From Blakeslea trispora (taxonomy: Eukaryota > Mucoromycota > Mucoromycetes > Mucorales > Choanephoraceae), in assembly GCA_025331445.1 (NCBI GenBank), contig JAIWNE010000027.1:62001-126000 (forward strand): DNA of 64,000 nucleotides, given 5' to 3'. Made by a program: the position numbers and the translations under genes. The notes below the pieces were generated by a model, which was not told where the DNA came from, made no database searches, and worked only from the letters and a program-made list of their open reading frames with translations. Shown here one piece after another: positions 49,392 to 59,483 of the stretch; the stretch's first letter is position 1; every line of letters starts with the position of its first letter.

Positions 49392-50451
49392 ATGGATTCC
49401 ATGAATCAAAACCCTTGCAACAAGTTGATGATATCACCTTCTATTACCTTTAACGACTATATGAGCAATAACTTCTGCTTCAATTCATCACCACATCAAT
49501 ATCAAGATCATCACAGGCCCAAGCAAGAGCAACTCCAAACCTACTGGAACACATCTTGTCCCCTTCCTCCCTCTCCTCCTACTTATTCCTCAACTATTAC
49601 AAAAGATGTTGGCAAAAAGCCTTCTATCATGGCTATCTCTTCCATCATGAATGAAACATCCACCGAAATAGTTACTTCACAAACCTATCGAAAGCAAAAA
49701 AAGCCATCGCCTTCTCTGGGCTCATGTTCACCTCAGGGTGCTTTCACTATACCCTTTATCATAGACACTACAATCAAAAAGAACAACTCCTCGAAAAAAC
49801 GTTTGGTCTCTTCAGCCGTCAGAAAGCCTCGAAAGAGAATTGCCTTATCTCCCCCAGAACAAATTGAGATCCTTTCAAGACAGACCACAGACGATGTTGT
49901 CAATGTTGACGAGAAGCAAAGTACAACAGAAAGTCTTTCTATTGAACATGAAGAAGAGCTTATCGTCAAGAAACATACAGAAGCAGCACTTGTGTATGAT
50001 AGACTAAGTGCCGATATGAGTATCGCTACCATCTTTAAAGGAGCCGAAGAATGGATTCCTTCTTATGAATCGTTTAACCGAAAACCCTCGGTGCGTGTTC
50101 AATGGAAAGGTAAAATGAATTGTAATTTTGTAATTGAGCTTAAAAAAGCTAAAAAACTAGCTTTACTTTTTTTTTTTTTTAGGATACCCACTAAAGATAA
50201 AGAAGATGCCTTATTATGAAAAGTTACATCGTGATGAAGCATCTATGGCTGCTACCCTTCGCCTAACTCCAGAGCAATTTCTGAAATGTAAATGGGCACT
50301 TGTTCTAGCTGCCAAAGAAGCATATGATACAAAGTCACCCTTTCGAAAATCCGAAGCTCAAAAAGTCTGTTGCATAGATGTAAATAAGACAAGCGTATTG
50401 TGGAATGCTTTTGGAAAGTTAGGCTGGCTTGGGCCTATGTGGCCACAATGA
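49392..50451 (+). CDS. SWIRM-domain protein (fungal Fun19-like)
   Basis: Two exons (49392-50109 and 50183-50451); 328 residues. The N-terminal ~240 residues are disordered and basic in places (RKPRKRIALSPPEQIEIL). The C-terminal ~85 residues form a SWIRM domain: LRLTPEQFLKCKWALVLAAK, PFRKSEAQKVCCIDVNKTSV, LWNAFGKLGWLG. SWIRM modules bind chromatin or partner proteins in histone-modifying and remodelling complexes. This stand-alone C-terminal arrangement, with the LRLTPxQ and DVNKTSxLWxAFGKLGW wording, matches the yeast Fun19/YOR338W group of poorly characterised, stress- or nutrient-regulated proteins. A role in chromatin is inference. Confidence 0.88.
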
Positions 50452-52488
50452 TAACATTAATAAGTATACCAATTGCATAATGTTTGTATGACAGCACCTG
50501 TTTGTGATAGAAATCCTCTCCCTTCTACCTTGTAATTAAAACCCTCTCACCTATAGGATGTATATGTATCTATGTCGTTTATGTCTAAAGAAATTGATTT
50601 TAAGATTCAAATAAAGTATGGCAATAAAATTGACCTATTTTTTTATTATTATTATTGAGAAACTAATAAACTTTCCCAAAGGCAAAATATCAAAAAATAG
50701 ACATTTTTTCTTTAAAAATAAAGGGACACAGGTGATATATGTTAGTGCTTGGTCGATCCAGTGTGCAAATTACCATTTTGTAAATGCCAAGAAAAAAAAT
50801 TTGTATCTCAGAGTGTTTGACAATCCGTTTTAACAAGGTAAATCCCCCTTTTTTTTTTTTTTTGCTACAAAAAAGAACCGAATGATATAAGGTAATAGGC
50901 TTAAAAGTACATCAGCAACGTGCTTTTATATTTGGACCATAGTTGAAATAAGACAGAACTTGAAATAGTAACAGCTACAATAAACAGTGAATGCATTCTA
51001 TTATAAATTTTCCCTTTTTTTTCTGTTGCATTTAGCCGTTGACCTATTTCAACAATCAAACACTAGAATAAACAGACAGCTTCATGGTCTAATCTTTCTC
51101 CCTATGACCTCTCATCTTCAATGACAAAGATGAAAGGCTCGCAATTTTCTTCAAGAGCAAAAACTCAATAAGCTTGATGACACAATAGGCTTGATGACAC
51201 AATAAGTTGCTATGATGGTTACTAGATTAAATTAGTTGTAATATTTATGATCCATAAAATCAAACAATCGACACTGCACCTCTTTTTTTTTTCTTTTAAA
51301 TATCCTCAATCTGGCTTCATCTTTGAATGTGGGAAATAATGTATTTTCTGACTAGAACAGAATACTATTAAAATCTTCTCTGATTTGAAACAATCAAATG
51401 CAGTCTTGGTTACACCAATGATTTCCAGATATGAACAACATCATTTTACACAGGATTTGACAGATTGTCATATGCTTACAATAAAATTCAGTTTTTTGAA
51501 ATTTGAATGCCTTTAGAAATTGCAATAGTAAAATGTTTAGAGTTCCTCCCAGCAAATAACCTTATGGTGTGAAAAACATTCCCCTTTTAACTTGCATCAA
51601 GCAAATAATCAAAGTGCTCACAATTAGACTGATACTTGATTGTTCTTTTCAAATACTTACTAGATGGAATTGGCACACATTATGATAGAATGACCCTCAA
51701 ACACGTTGTACTTGGCTAGAATGCTAAGAGTATTTACAAGGAAGGTAAGAAAAAGTAGTCAATATAGCCTCTCTGTCAAGTTCAAAGAGCGCTTTATTTT
51801 GTGCTCTACATTACCTTTTACGATTCTAAATTACTTTATTTTGCTCTTTTTTTTTTCAAACCGACAATAAGGTAACACGACTATTAACAATAAGCTAGCA
51901 AATGTTTTACCCGGTGCAGCTTTCTTTTTTTTTTTTTTTTCTTCAACAGTGTATACGGTTCAATTGGTGGTTTTCAAAAATGCACCACCGAGTTTGATTT
52001 GAGGGTGAAAGTACTACAAGTTTTAAAATTCATGAAATCAAAGTTATCATATTCTTTTTATACAGTAATTGCTCGATTTAAGAGTTGTTTGATATAAGAT
52101 TGCCATCCTTTAACTTGTATCACTTCAAGCGCTAAAATGCTATTCGATTGAAGAGTATATTATACAAGAGTGTATTTCTCAAAAACATGAATACACTCAA
52201 AAACTGCTGTAGCTTTTTGATAGCTCAAGTTAGTACAAGTATTTCTTAGTGTAACATTGAATAAGGATCGCCAAGGAGAGATATACGGAAATAAGGGTTT
52301 ATTATCTAGACATTGTAAACATAGGACTTTGGGTGTAATTAAAGGTAATGCTGATTGCTGTAAAAAGTAACACATTTGCCAAGTAATTTACATTTTTATT
52401 TTGTTTTATAAATAAACTTTTATTTATTTACAATAAATAGACAGTAAAGCAAGTTTAGCTTTGACTCTAATAATAAAAAATGATAGGC
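50452..52488. other. Gene-free region with one MITE-like copy
   Basis: About 2 kb. It contains a direct duplication of a ~17-bp unit (GCTTGATGACACAATA, twice at 51172-51205) and the family A repeat at 52061-52212. No gene; the ORFs at 50618-50833 and 52160-52375 are featureless (the second lies partly in the repeat). Confidence 0.45.
52061..52212. repeat. MITE-like inverted-repeat element, family A copy 3
   Basis: Starts TACAGTAATTGCTCGATTTA and ends near ACTGCTGTA. The interior matches copy 2 (46310-46486) almost exactly and copy 1 (365-524) more loosely. The left end preserves the expected TACAGT better than the other copies do. Non-coding. Confidence 0.6.
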
Positions 52489-53621
52489 TCAATAATGATA
52501 AATAACATATCCAGGAATACCATAGACAGTGAAACCCATTGATTTAGCCATTTTGGCAAAACCTTCATTGTCCAAGTGATGCTGATAAACGAAGGGTGGA
52601 AATATGGCACCTTCTCTATGAACCGTTGCTTTCACCATAGTGAATGTTGTGCCAACGCCATCCAAGGCAACTTTATGATCTATTCCTGTTTGTGTTGGCA
52701 TATCTACAAGCTTTGATATCGTTAGCATTTCAATAGTCTGTAACATTTTCAAAACCCACTTACTAGGTGACGACCAACAGCAAACTCATTGTAGTCTTTT
52801 TGTTTTTTCATAGGAATTTAATAAATAAATAAAGAGTAAAGCCAATGTTGCTGTTATTTACCTTCCATCATCACTTGTGTTACATCTAGGTCTTTTTGCT
52901 TTCTCAGAGATAGATCACTTTCTTGCCAATTGTTGCGATCATAGGCCCAAAATTCACCATCCTCTCGGTATTGCAAACAATTAGGTACAACAATGTCCGC
53001 ATCAGCTAGCATCAAGTCTGAAAAAATAGTGGCTGGGTACGAATGTAACTTGTCATCCATCCAAACAACCCAGCTATGGTATTCTTTTAGAGCTGCTGTC
53101 AAGAGAAAATTTTTCGATTTTACTATTGTTGCTCTTTTCGAATCAAGTCCAAGTGAGATGTCATCTATTTTGGTGTCGAGTTCAAAGTCCTTTTGAAATA
53201 CATCAATCTCAAAAAATGTGTGTCTCCATCGGTCTTGTAAGGTCTTGATTTCAGACAATTGCCTTGATGAATCAGGTAGAAGCAATCCAATTGAGATCAG
53301 CTTGTTTGGATAAGAGGAAGCATCCAGCAAGTCAAAATATCTATCCAGATAATCCTCGCTATGGTCAAGCACTGTCAACACAAGAATATGCTCGCCTGCT
53401 TGTTTGCCATGCGTTGTTGCTTTTAAATTGTTTAGATTCAAGTAACTGTGTTTTCTGATATGTGTTTCTGGTGTAGAACATGTGTTCCTTAAAACCGAAA
53501 ATGAATTGGCTTTGCTGTTCAAGCTATGCCATAACATCAAAGGACACAATAGCAGAACAAAAGCACTGATAAATACACGTCGCTTGCTTTTTGAAATGCA
53601 AGGAATTGATGTAAACACCAT
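52489..53621 (-). CDS. GT62 (Anp1/Mnn9/Van1-type) glycosyltransferase with altered DxD site
   Basis: Golgi alpha-mannosyltransferase family that extends cell-wall mannan. Three exons: 53621-52862, 52795-52764 and 52737-52489; 346 residues. Type II topology: a short basic N-terminus and a membrane anchor at ~15-35 (VFISAFVLLLCPLMLWHSL). The catalytic region shows HILVLTVLDHSEDYLDRYFD, WVVWMDDKL, IVVPNCLQY, LDGVGTTFTMVKATVHREGA and GFAKMAKSMGFTVYGIPGY, all in GT62 order. The metal-binding site, usually DVD or DAD after 'W-x-x-W', reads DDK here, so one metal ligand seems replaced. The upstream TTG-initiated extension was rejected for the ATG at 53621. Divergent from UreD. Family is confident, activity is not. 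Confidence 0.87.
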
Positions 53622-54067
53622 TTCTTTTTTTGGGGTGGGATTATGTTGCAAGGAAGAAGAGAAAGAAAGAAAGAGATGAAAAAAAAAAAAATAGAGTGGA
53701 TCATAATAAAAATAGAAAGTCTTTCTGATTGGATGTAGTTTTTACTTCATTTAGGATGTAGTGTTTCTACTTTTCAAAAAGCCACCCTTCAGTATATAGA
53801 ACAACTGTCAAACAATTGACAACTGAGGTTTATATGTGCTTCAGCAATATGGCTATCCACAAAGATTGGCCATTATTCTCTTTATAATGACAGATTGTTC
53901 TATCCATTTTTGTATATATAAGCCTTCTTTGGTTACTATTTTTTCAACATTCAAATCAAGGTACGATCTGTGTAACTTTGATAAGGGGGGGGGGAGGGAG
54001 GGAAAGCGATAACCATACTACATACTTTCTTTAAGTCATCTCTATAGTTAATAGCTCGTCTTTTCTG

Positions 54068-54128
<61 letters not shown>

Positions 54129-54136
54129 AAAATAAA
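53622..54136. promoter_or_regulatory. Divergent promoter region with long (CT)n tract
   Basis: 515 bp between GT62 (minus) and UreD (plus). It contains the element TATATATAAG around 53914, a G-rich run (GGGGGGGGGAGGGAGGG, about 53986-54002) and a (CT)28 tract at 54071-54126 that ends ten bases before the UreD ATG. Confidence 0.45.
54071..54126. repeat. (CT)28 microsatellite in the UreD leader
   Basis: Uninterrupted dinucleotide repeat of 56 bases, followed directly by TTGAAAATAAA and the UreD ATG. It probably lies in the 5' UTR. Length variation would be expected between isolates. Confidence 0.9.
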
Positions 54137-55135
54137 ATGAAACGATTCGCTACAACAGCAGACAACACACCAGGAAAAGGTGTTTTGGTCTGTCACTGTT
54201 ACCATGATCTATCTAAATTTGAGCGAATTCATGCTCAATATCCACTTAAATTCATTCCAACAACCGGTCATGCTGATCGTCTAGCTGTTGTCTATATGCT
54301 AAGTTATGGTGGGGGTGTGATCAGTGGAGACCAGTTTGAGATCGATATTCAGGTCAAAAAGAACGCTATTCTCTTACTCATGACTCAGGGCAACACCAAG
54401 ATCTTTAAGGATCGCCTCCATCAGCAACAGTGGTTGGCTTCTCTTCAAGATCAGCGACCGACCTTTCAGTTCACTCATACTGTAGACAGAGTATTACCTT
54501 CAGTTCAGACGATCCAGTCAGTTGTTCAACCAGATGCAACCTTGCTTGTCTTGCCTGATCCTGTCACTTGTTTTCGAGACTCGTCCTTTGAATCTCGACA
54601 AGAGTTCAAACTGGAAGATGCCAGTGCTCAACTTGTCTTGTTGGACTGGTTCACTAGTGGAAGAATGACAAGAGGAGAAAACTGGTCGTTTCGTCATTAT
54701 TCGAGTCGGATTGATGTACGGATAGGATCTCGGTTGGTGATCAGAGATGCCATGGTGTTGGATGACGAAGACTATATGCGACAGAACCCCCACGAGACAG
54801 CCTATGCACACCGATTGAAGCCATACAGCTGTTTTGCCACACTGATTATCATTGCTGCAGAAACTGATACACATGCGGTATCGCCACTCAAGCTATCGGT
54901 TGACTACTTGCAGGCCAAGACAGAAAAGATGCGATTGATGCCACTGAGTTTAAAATCGAAAGAGGATCGTCAGGTATTATGGTCTGTGAGTCCCATGCTA
55001 AAGGGAAGAGGCGCGCTTGTTCGAGTGGCTGGCATGACAACTGAACAAGTACGCGATTTTGTAAAGTATGAGTGTCTTGGACAAGGCTTAGAAAAGATGA
55101 TAGGTGAAGGCATGTTTAAGAAAATATTGATGTGA
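54137..55135 (+). CDS. Urease accessory protein UreD (UreH)
   Basis: Chaperone that binds apo-urease and helps load nickel together with UreF and UreG. Single exon, 332 residues, as in other fungal UreD proteins. Conserved pieces: GKGVLVCHCYHDLSKFERIH, PLKFIPTTGHADRLAVVYML, SYGGGVISGDQFEID (the family's GGGxxxGD signature), LLMTQGNTKIFK, VLPDPVTCFRDSSFESRQEF and LLDWFTSGRMTRGENWSF. The remaining urease genes are not in this window, as is normal in fungi where they are dispersed. The start is the first ATG after the (CT)n leader. Confidence 0.95.
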   Translation: MKRFATTADNTPGKGVLVCHCYHDLSKFERIHAQYPLKFIPTTGHADRLAVVYMLSYGGGVISGDQFEIDIQVKKNAILLLMTQGNTKIFKDRLHQQQWLASLQDQRPTFQFTHTVDRVLPSVQTIQSVVQPDATLLVLPDPVTCFRDSSFESRQEFKLEDASAQLVLLDWFTSGRMTRGENWSFRHYSSRIDVRIGSRLVIRDAMVLDDEDYMRQNPHETAYAHRLKPYSCFATLIIIAAETDTHAVSPLKLSVDYLQAKTEKMRLMPLSLKSKEDRQVLWSVSPMLKGRGALVRVAGMTTEQVRDFVKYECLGQGLEKMIGEGMFKKILM

Positions 55136-55697
55136 ATAAACTATTCATGCATTTTAGATAGACGCGCAACTCTTTTTTTTTTTTGTAATGATTTTTTATT
55201 TTTTTTAAAAAAAAATATAGTTTTTAAGATGAAAAAAAAAGTAAACCTATTCGTAAAGTCAAGTAGAGATCCTGGTTCAACACCATCCACCTACCGCTGA
55301 CATCAATCACTACCTAAACGGCTTGCAAGACAAAGGTTGTAGCTGCATAGCAGATGAATCCTTAGCCTCGTACAGTACACTTGACGCATACCGGTTCTAG
55401 CTGGATAATATAGTTGATACATCAAAAGAGGAATCAAAAAGTAAGAAAGCCTCGGTAAGGTACAAGTAAACCCTGAGACCAAAACCAGACAAGAATAAGT
55501 AGGGAGGAAATGATAAGCATGAGTGTGATTATTTTCAAGTCCGACTTTTTTTTTTTTTGAACGCGTTTGCTACTCAATGCATAAAATAAGGAAAAATCAA
55601 AAATCATGACTTTAAACTCCTATTTAATTGATGCCAAATTAACCTTCACTCTCTGTGTGTGTCTTTATTCAATATTTTTTTTTTTTTTAAACTTTTA
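55136..55697. other. Intergenic region containing a decayed reading frame
   Basis: 562 bp between UreD and SEC15. A stretch of more balanced composition (55257-55541) reads like an interrupted coding sequence (separate entry). The rest is T-rich 3' UTR and the T/A-rich leader of SEC15. Confidence 0.4.
55257..55541 (+). pseudogene. Decayed coding-like relic with three in-frame stops
   Basis: One plus-strand frame reads as plausible protein (DINHYLNGLQDKGCSCIADE, SLASYSTLDAYRF, VDTSKEESKSKK, NDKHECDYFQVRL). It is broken by TAG at 55398, TAA at 55467 and TAG at 55500. Each of these three stops could come from a glutamine codon (CAG or CAA) by a single C-to-T change. It has no start codon or splice context of its own. 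I do not recognise the source; a mobile-element or gene relic is possible. Chance openness of a less AT-rich stretch is the alternative. Confidence 0.3.
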
Positions 55698-58667
55698 ATG
55701 CCAACAACAGCAACAGACGATCCCGAACTCGGAAGACTAGCTGATTCATTAGAAAAAACTTCAGTGAATGAGACAAGTGTGTCTGCTAGTGGCTTTGAAC
55801 TCACTTTCTCAGCAACGCTAGATGACGCAGAAAACTTGGAACAACTAGGTCCTGTCATCAAACATATTACCCAGACAGGCAAACAGACTGTCTTTTTAGA
55901 TGCACTCGATGCTTTGATTCGAAAGAAAGATGGCGAAATTGAACGCATGTGTAATTCACATTACCAAGTAAAGCATGAATGGAGGGAGGATGCATGATTA
56001 CCTTTTCTTAAACAAAATATTAGGAATTTGTTCATGCTGTCGATCAACTCTTGAAAGTGAGACAAGGTTCAGTTGAACTGAAGAGAAAATTAGCAGATGT
56101 CAACCAAGCCCTTCAGTCTCGAGGTGCACGATGGGCACAAAAGGTTTTTTTTTTTGTTTGGAACACGCAAACAACATTTTATATTCATCTTGTCTGTTAG
56201 AAACGCGAATTGACCAATGCTCGAAAAGTACAACAGAATGTGGATGATGCTATTGAGGCACTTCAGTCTTGTCTTGTCGTACTTGAATCAGCCAATAAAG
56301 TCAATGATCAACTTGAAAAGAAACGATATTATGCTGCTCTAAAGACACTGGATAGTCTAGAAAGTGATCGATTAGGAGACACAACACAATATACATTCAC
56401 TAAAATGTTGGTTCAAGGTGTACCTGTGATGCAGAATACCATCAAATCCACAGTGACAGTTGAATTAAAAGAATGGCTTGCCAGGTAATAGAAAAGAAAA
56501 AAGAATGTATGTGTGTGTGCTTTTGCTGATGAAAAAATTAGAGTACGTGAGATCTCTCGAGAAATAGGTCTTTTAGCTATGCAACGTATGCAGGAACGAC
56601 AAGAACGATGGAGATCAAAGACAACCGAGAATCCAAAATTAAAAAACCTTCAACATCATCAAGTCAATTCTGCTATTGAAATGGTAGTCAATGAAGGATT
56701 AGAGAGTAAGTCATTCCAAGTGTATATATATAAAGGAAAGAATTGATATACTTTATTGGAAATTTAGCGAGCATATTGGATGAAGTCAATATTGATTTCG
56801 AGCCACTATATAAATGTATTCATGTGTATGATACATTGGGTAAGCGCAATGAATTCAAAACATCCTATTCAGAAGATAGAAGAGTAAGTATGAATCTACC
56901 CACTTTTTTGATCAAGCTTCCTTATGATTGTTTAGGCACAAGCCAATCTTGCTCTATCTACGCCTATCAATTTACGTGATGGTAATCTAAGTACATTTGA
57001 TTTCTTGCTGCAAGATATTGTGGGCTTCTTTATTATCGAGCACATGATCTTACACAACACAACGGAATTCAGAAGTCAAGCAGAGGTAGATGGCCTATGG
57101 GAAATGGTGACAGGCAAAGTCATCTTGGTTGTCTCTGAAAGTCTCAAGGGCTGTAAAGATCCTGAACTGTTCTTGAGAATCAAGTTTTCTTTGTTGATCT
57201 TTATTCAGACATTGGAAGGCTTTGATTATTCTGTCAAACCATTACAAGAAACCCTCTTGACTCTTTTCCAACGTTATTCTGAGCTATTGATTCATCAATA
57301 CAGTGAAGTATTTGAAAAGGTAAACAACTCTTTGACTTTTTTTTTTATTGCCTATAACTCATTTTTTTTTTCAAGATTGTTCAAGAAGATGAATGTATGC
57401 CAATGACAGTAGAGAGTGAAGAAGAATTAAAAGAAGTCATGCAGTATACCCGGTTTCGGCCCGATAGAGAATTTATCAAACGTTATGGGTAAGATGAAGC
57501 ATAAAGGGAAAGATGTGTCCTAAAGAAGCTTTTTCTAGATTTCCTCTTCGTTTACCCTTTTCTAAAGTATTCCCCACCTGTTGTCGTGATGTCAGTTTCT
57601 TTGTTCATCAATTCTATCAATTTGCAGAAGGCTTCAGTCAGACACATGGTGAAATGGACGATATCCTCAAGAAGGTTAAACTCTTACAAGTGCATCCCTA
57701 TGTACTATCACTCACTTTGTACTTTATAGGCTGTCGATAGTTTGTTGATTCAAAAGGTCAATGCTATTTTGCTCAAGAAGCTTCAATCGCCTAATCTATC
57801 TCAAATTGTACAAATTATCATCAACATTGAATATTTCGAATCCACTTGTCCGGACTTTGAAATGCTCTTGATGGAAACCCGTTCCTTTCATCGATCCGGT
57901 CATATCCATCTCAAGGCCACCTCGACCTTCAAGGACACGCGTCATAAGGCCGAGAAGCGTATCTTTGAACTGGTCAATTCAAAGTTGGATGAATTCCTGG
58001 AACTGTTTGAATATGATTGGGAAACAGAAGAGATTCAAAACCAACCCAGTCCTAGTCTTCAAGATCTGATTACCTTCTTGACCAACGTGACCAATGCAGC
58101 TCTCCTGAACTTGCCCGAGACAATCAAGAGTCTGTTGTACTTTGAGGCATTAGAGCACTTGAGTCAATCGATGAAGCGACTGTTGCTTGAATCAGAACAG
58201 CGTTACATTACGGACATTGCCCTTAGTAATTTCGATACAGACATTCGGTTTATTGAGGACTTTTTAAAGAGTCTGGGTGATCCTACTGTCATGGACACCT
58301 TTGTGGAATTAAGACAGTTGCTTGAATTGGCTATTGTGTCACCTAATCCAGAAGAGTATTTGACACCTCAGATGAGAAATAAGAAATACAATCGCTTGAA
58401 TGGTCGAGATGTTGTCAGTTTATTTGAAAAGTAAGCAAAAAAGGAAAAATAGAAAGATGGTCATTGTCTAACTTGTGTTCTATAGGGTCTTGCGTACACC
58501 ATTACCTATCAACACTATCTTGGGACAAAAGGAAAGGATGAGACGTAAAGAATTAGAAAACGTAGCTAGGTAAGCAAAAAACATAATCTCTTTGTTTCTG
58601 TTATGCTGAACCCCTTCGTGATAACAATAGAGTATTACGATCTGTGCATATTGGTAGTTCTCGATAA
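55698..58667 (+). CDS. SEC15: Exocyst complex subunit SEC15
   Basis: Exocyst component linking Rab GTPase (Sec4 type) on secretory vesicles to the plasma membrane. Eleven exons: 55698-55967, 56024-56143, 56201-56484, 56542-56705, 56768-56883, 56936-57319, 57376-57488, 57539-57674, 57730-58430, 58486-58569 and 58631-58667; 802 residues in closed frame, as expected for the family. Recognisable parts: N-terminal coiled coil (ELKRKLADVNQALQSRGARW, KKRYYAALKTLDSLE), the middle region (FDFLLQDIVGFFIIEHMILH), PLRLPFSKVFPTCCRDV, and the C-terminal Rab-binding domain (LNLPETIKSLLYFEALEHLS, FNTDIRF-like DTDIRFIEDF, RLNGRDVVSLFEKV). One donor (after exon 2, GTTTTT) is weak but required. The stop is 14 bp from the stop of the convergent TPR gene. 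Confidence 0.94.
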
Positions 58668-58681
58668 AAAACAATCATTTT

Positions 58682-59376
58682 TTAATTCATTTTTTGCTTT
58701 AACTTGTCTAATGCCTTTTGTGCTCTTTCAATGCCTGCTAAATCAGCTCTTTCAAATCGAGTTTGAGCATCCTCTAAACGGCCGACAGCTTCATACACAC
58801 ATCCAAGGTTATATTGAACTTCACCATCCAGAGGATTGAAATTGGATGCCTGTTCCAAGTGTTGAATGGCACGCGTTGTATCCTTTAACATCAGATAGCC
58901 CGAGGCAATGTTGGTATGAGCATCTGCAGAATTAGGTGTGTATTCTAAAGAACGTTCAAATGCTTTGATGGCATCCTTGTATTTTCCCATTTGAAAATAA
59001 CAGACACCGATATTGAAATAACCAGCACCACTAGGGGCAATCTGAACACTCTTGTGATAACTATGCATGGCCTAATGACTCATAAGCTATGGTTACGTAA
59101 GATAACATACGATTTTACCATATCAATGGATCCCTTGTTCATATAATCTGAGCCAATCTTGATTTGTTCTTCTGCATCTGATATACGATCAAATTTGGGT
59201 GCATTGATAAAAAAGGCTTCAAGAGAGAGAGAAAATGAGTGTTTATCCATTGAATTTTTTTTTTATGTGTCTTTTTTTTTTTTACTCTTTTTTTGAATTT
59301 TAGGTAGCACAGTAGACATCATAGGCATACGTGCCATAGGTCTTTGAAGTACTACACGTCTCAATAAATAAGCCAT
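58682..59376 (-). CDS. TPR-repeat protein, probably mitochondrial
   Basis: Three exons: 59376-59286, 59216-59119 and 59071-58682; 192 residues. The N-terminus (MAYLLRRVVLQRPMARMPMM) is rich in Arg and hydrophobic residues with no acidic residue, as in a mitochondrial targeting sequence. The rest is built of tetratricopeptide repeats: APSGAGYFNIGVCYFQMGKY, YTPNSADAHTNIASGYLMLK and NPLDGEVQYNLGCVYEAVGR, with the W/Y-G-A pattern of TPR helices. Such domains mediate protein contacts; the partner cannot be inferred. Exon 1 joins exon 2 after a Lys-rich stretch at a GTAAAA donor. It sits tail-to-tail with SEC15. Confidence 0.82.
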
Positions 59377-59483
59377 AAGAATCAAAAGTTGAAAAAAGAG
59401 AAAAGAAAAAGAGAGAAAAATAAGAAAAAAAAAATCTTGATAAATCCCGGCTCGAAAGTTTTTTTTTAAAAATTGCATAAATT

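Noticed and set aside
53951..54205. Arg-Glu repeat ORF on the minus strand
   Set aside because: Artefact of the (CT)n microsatellite read in the opposite direction.
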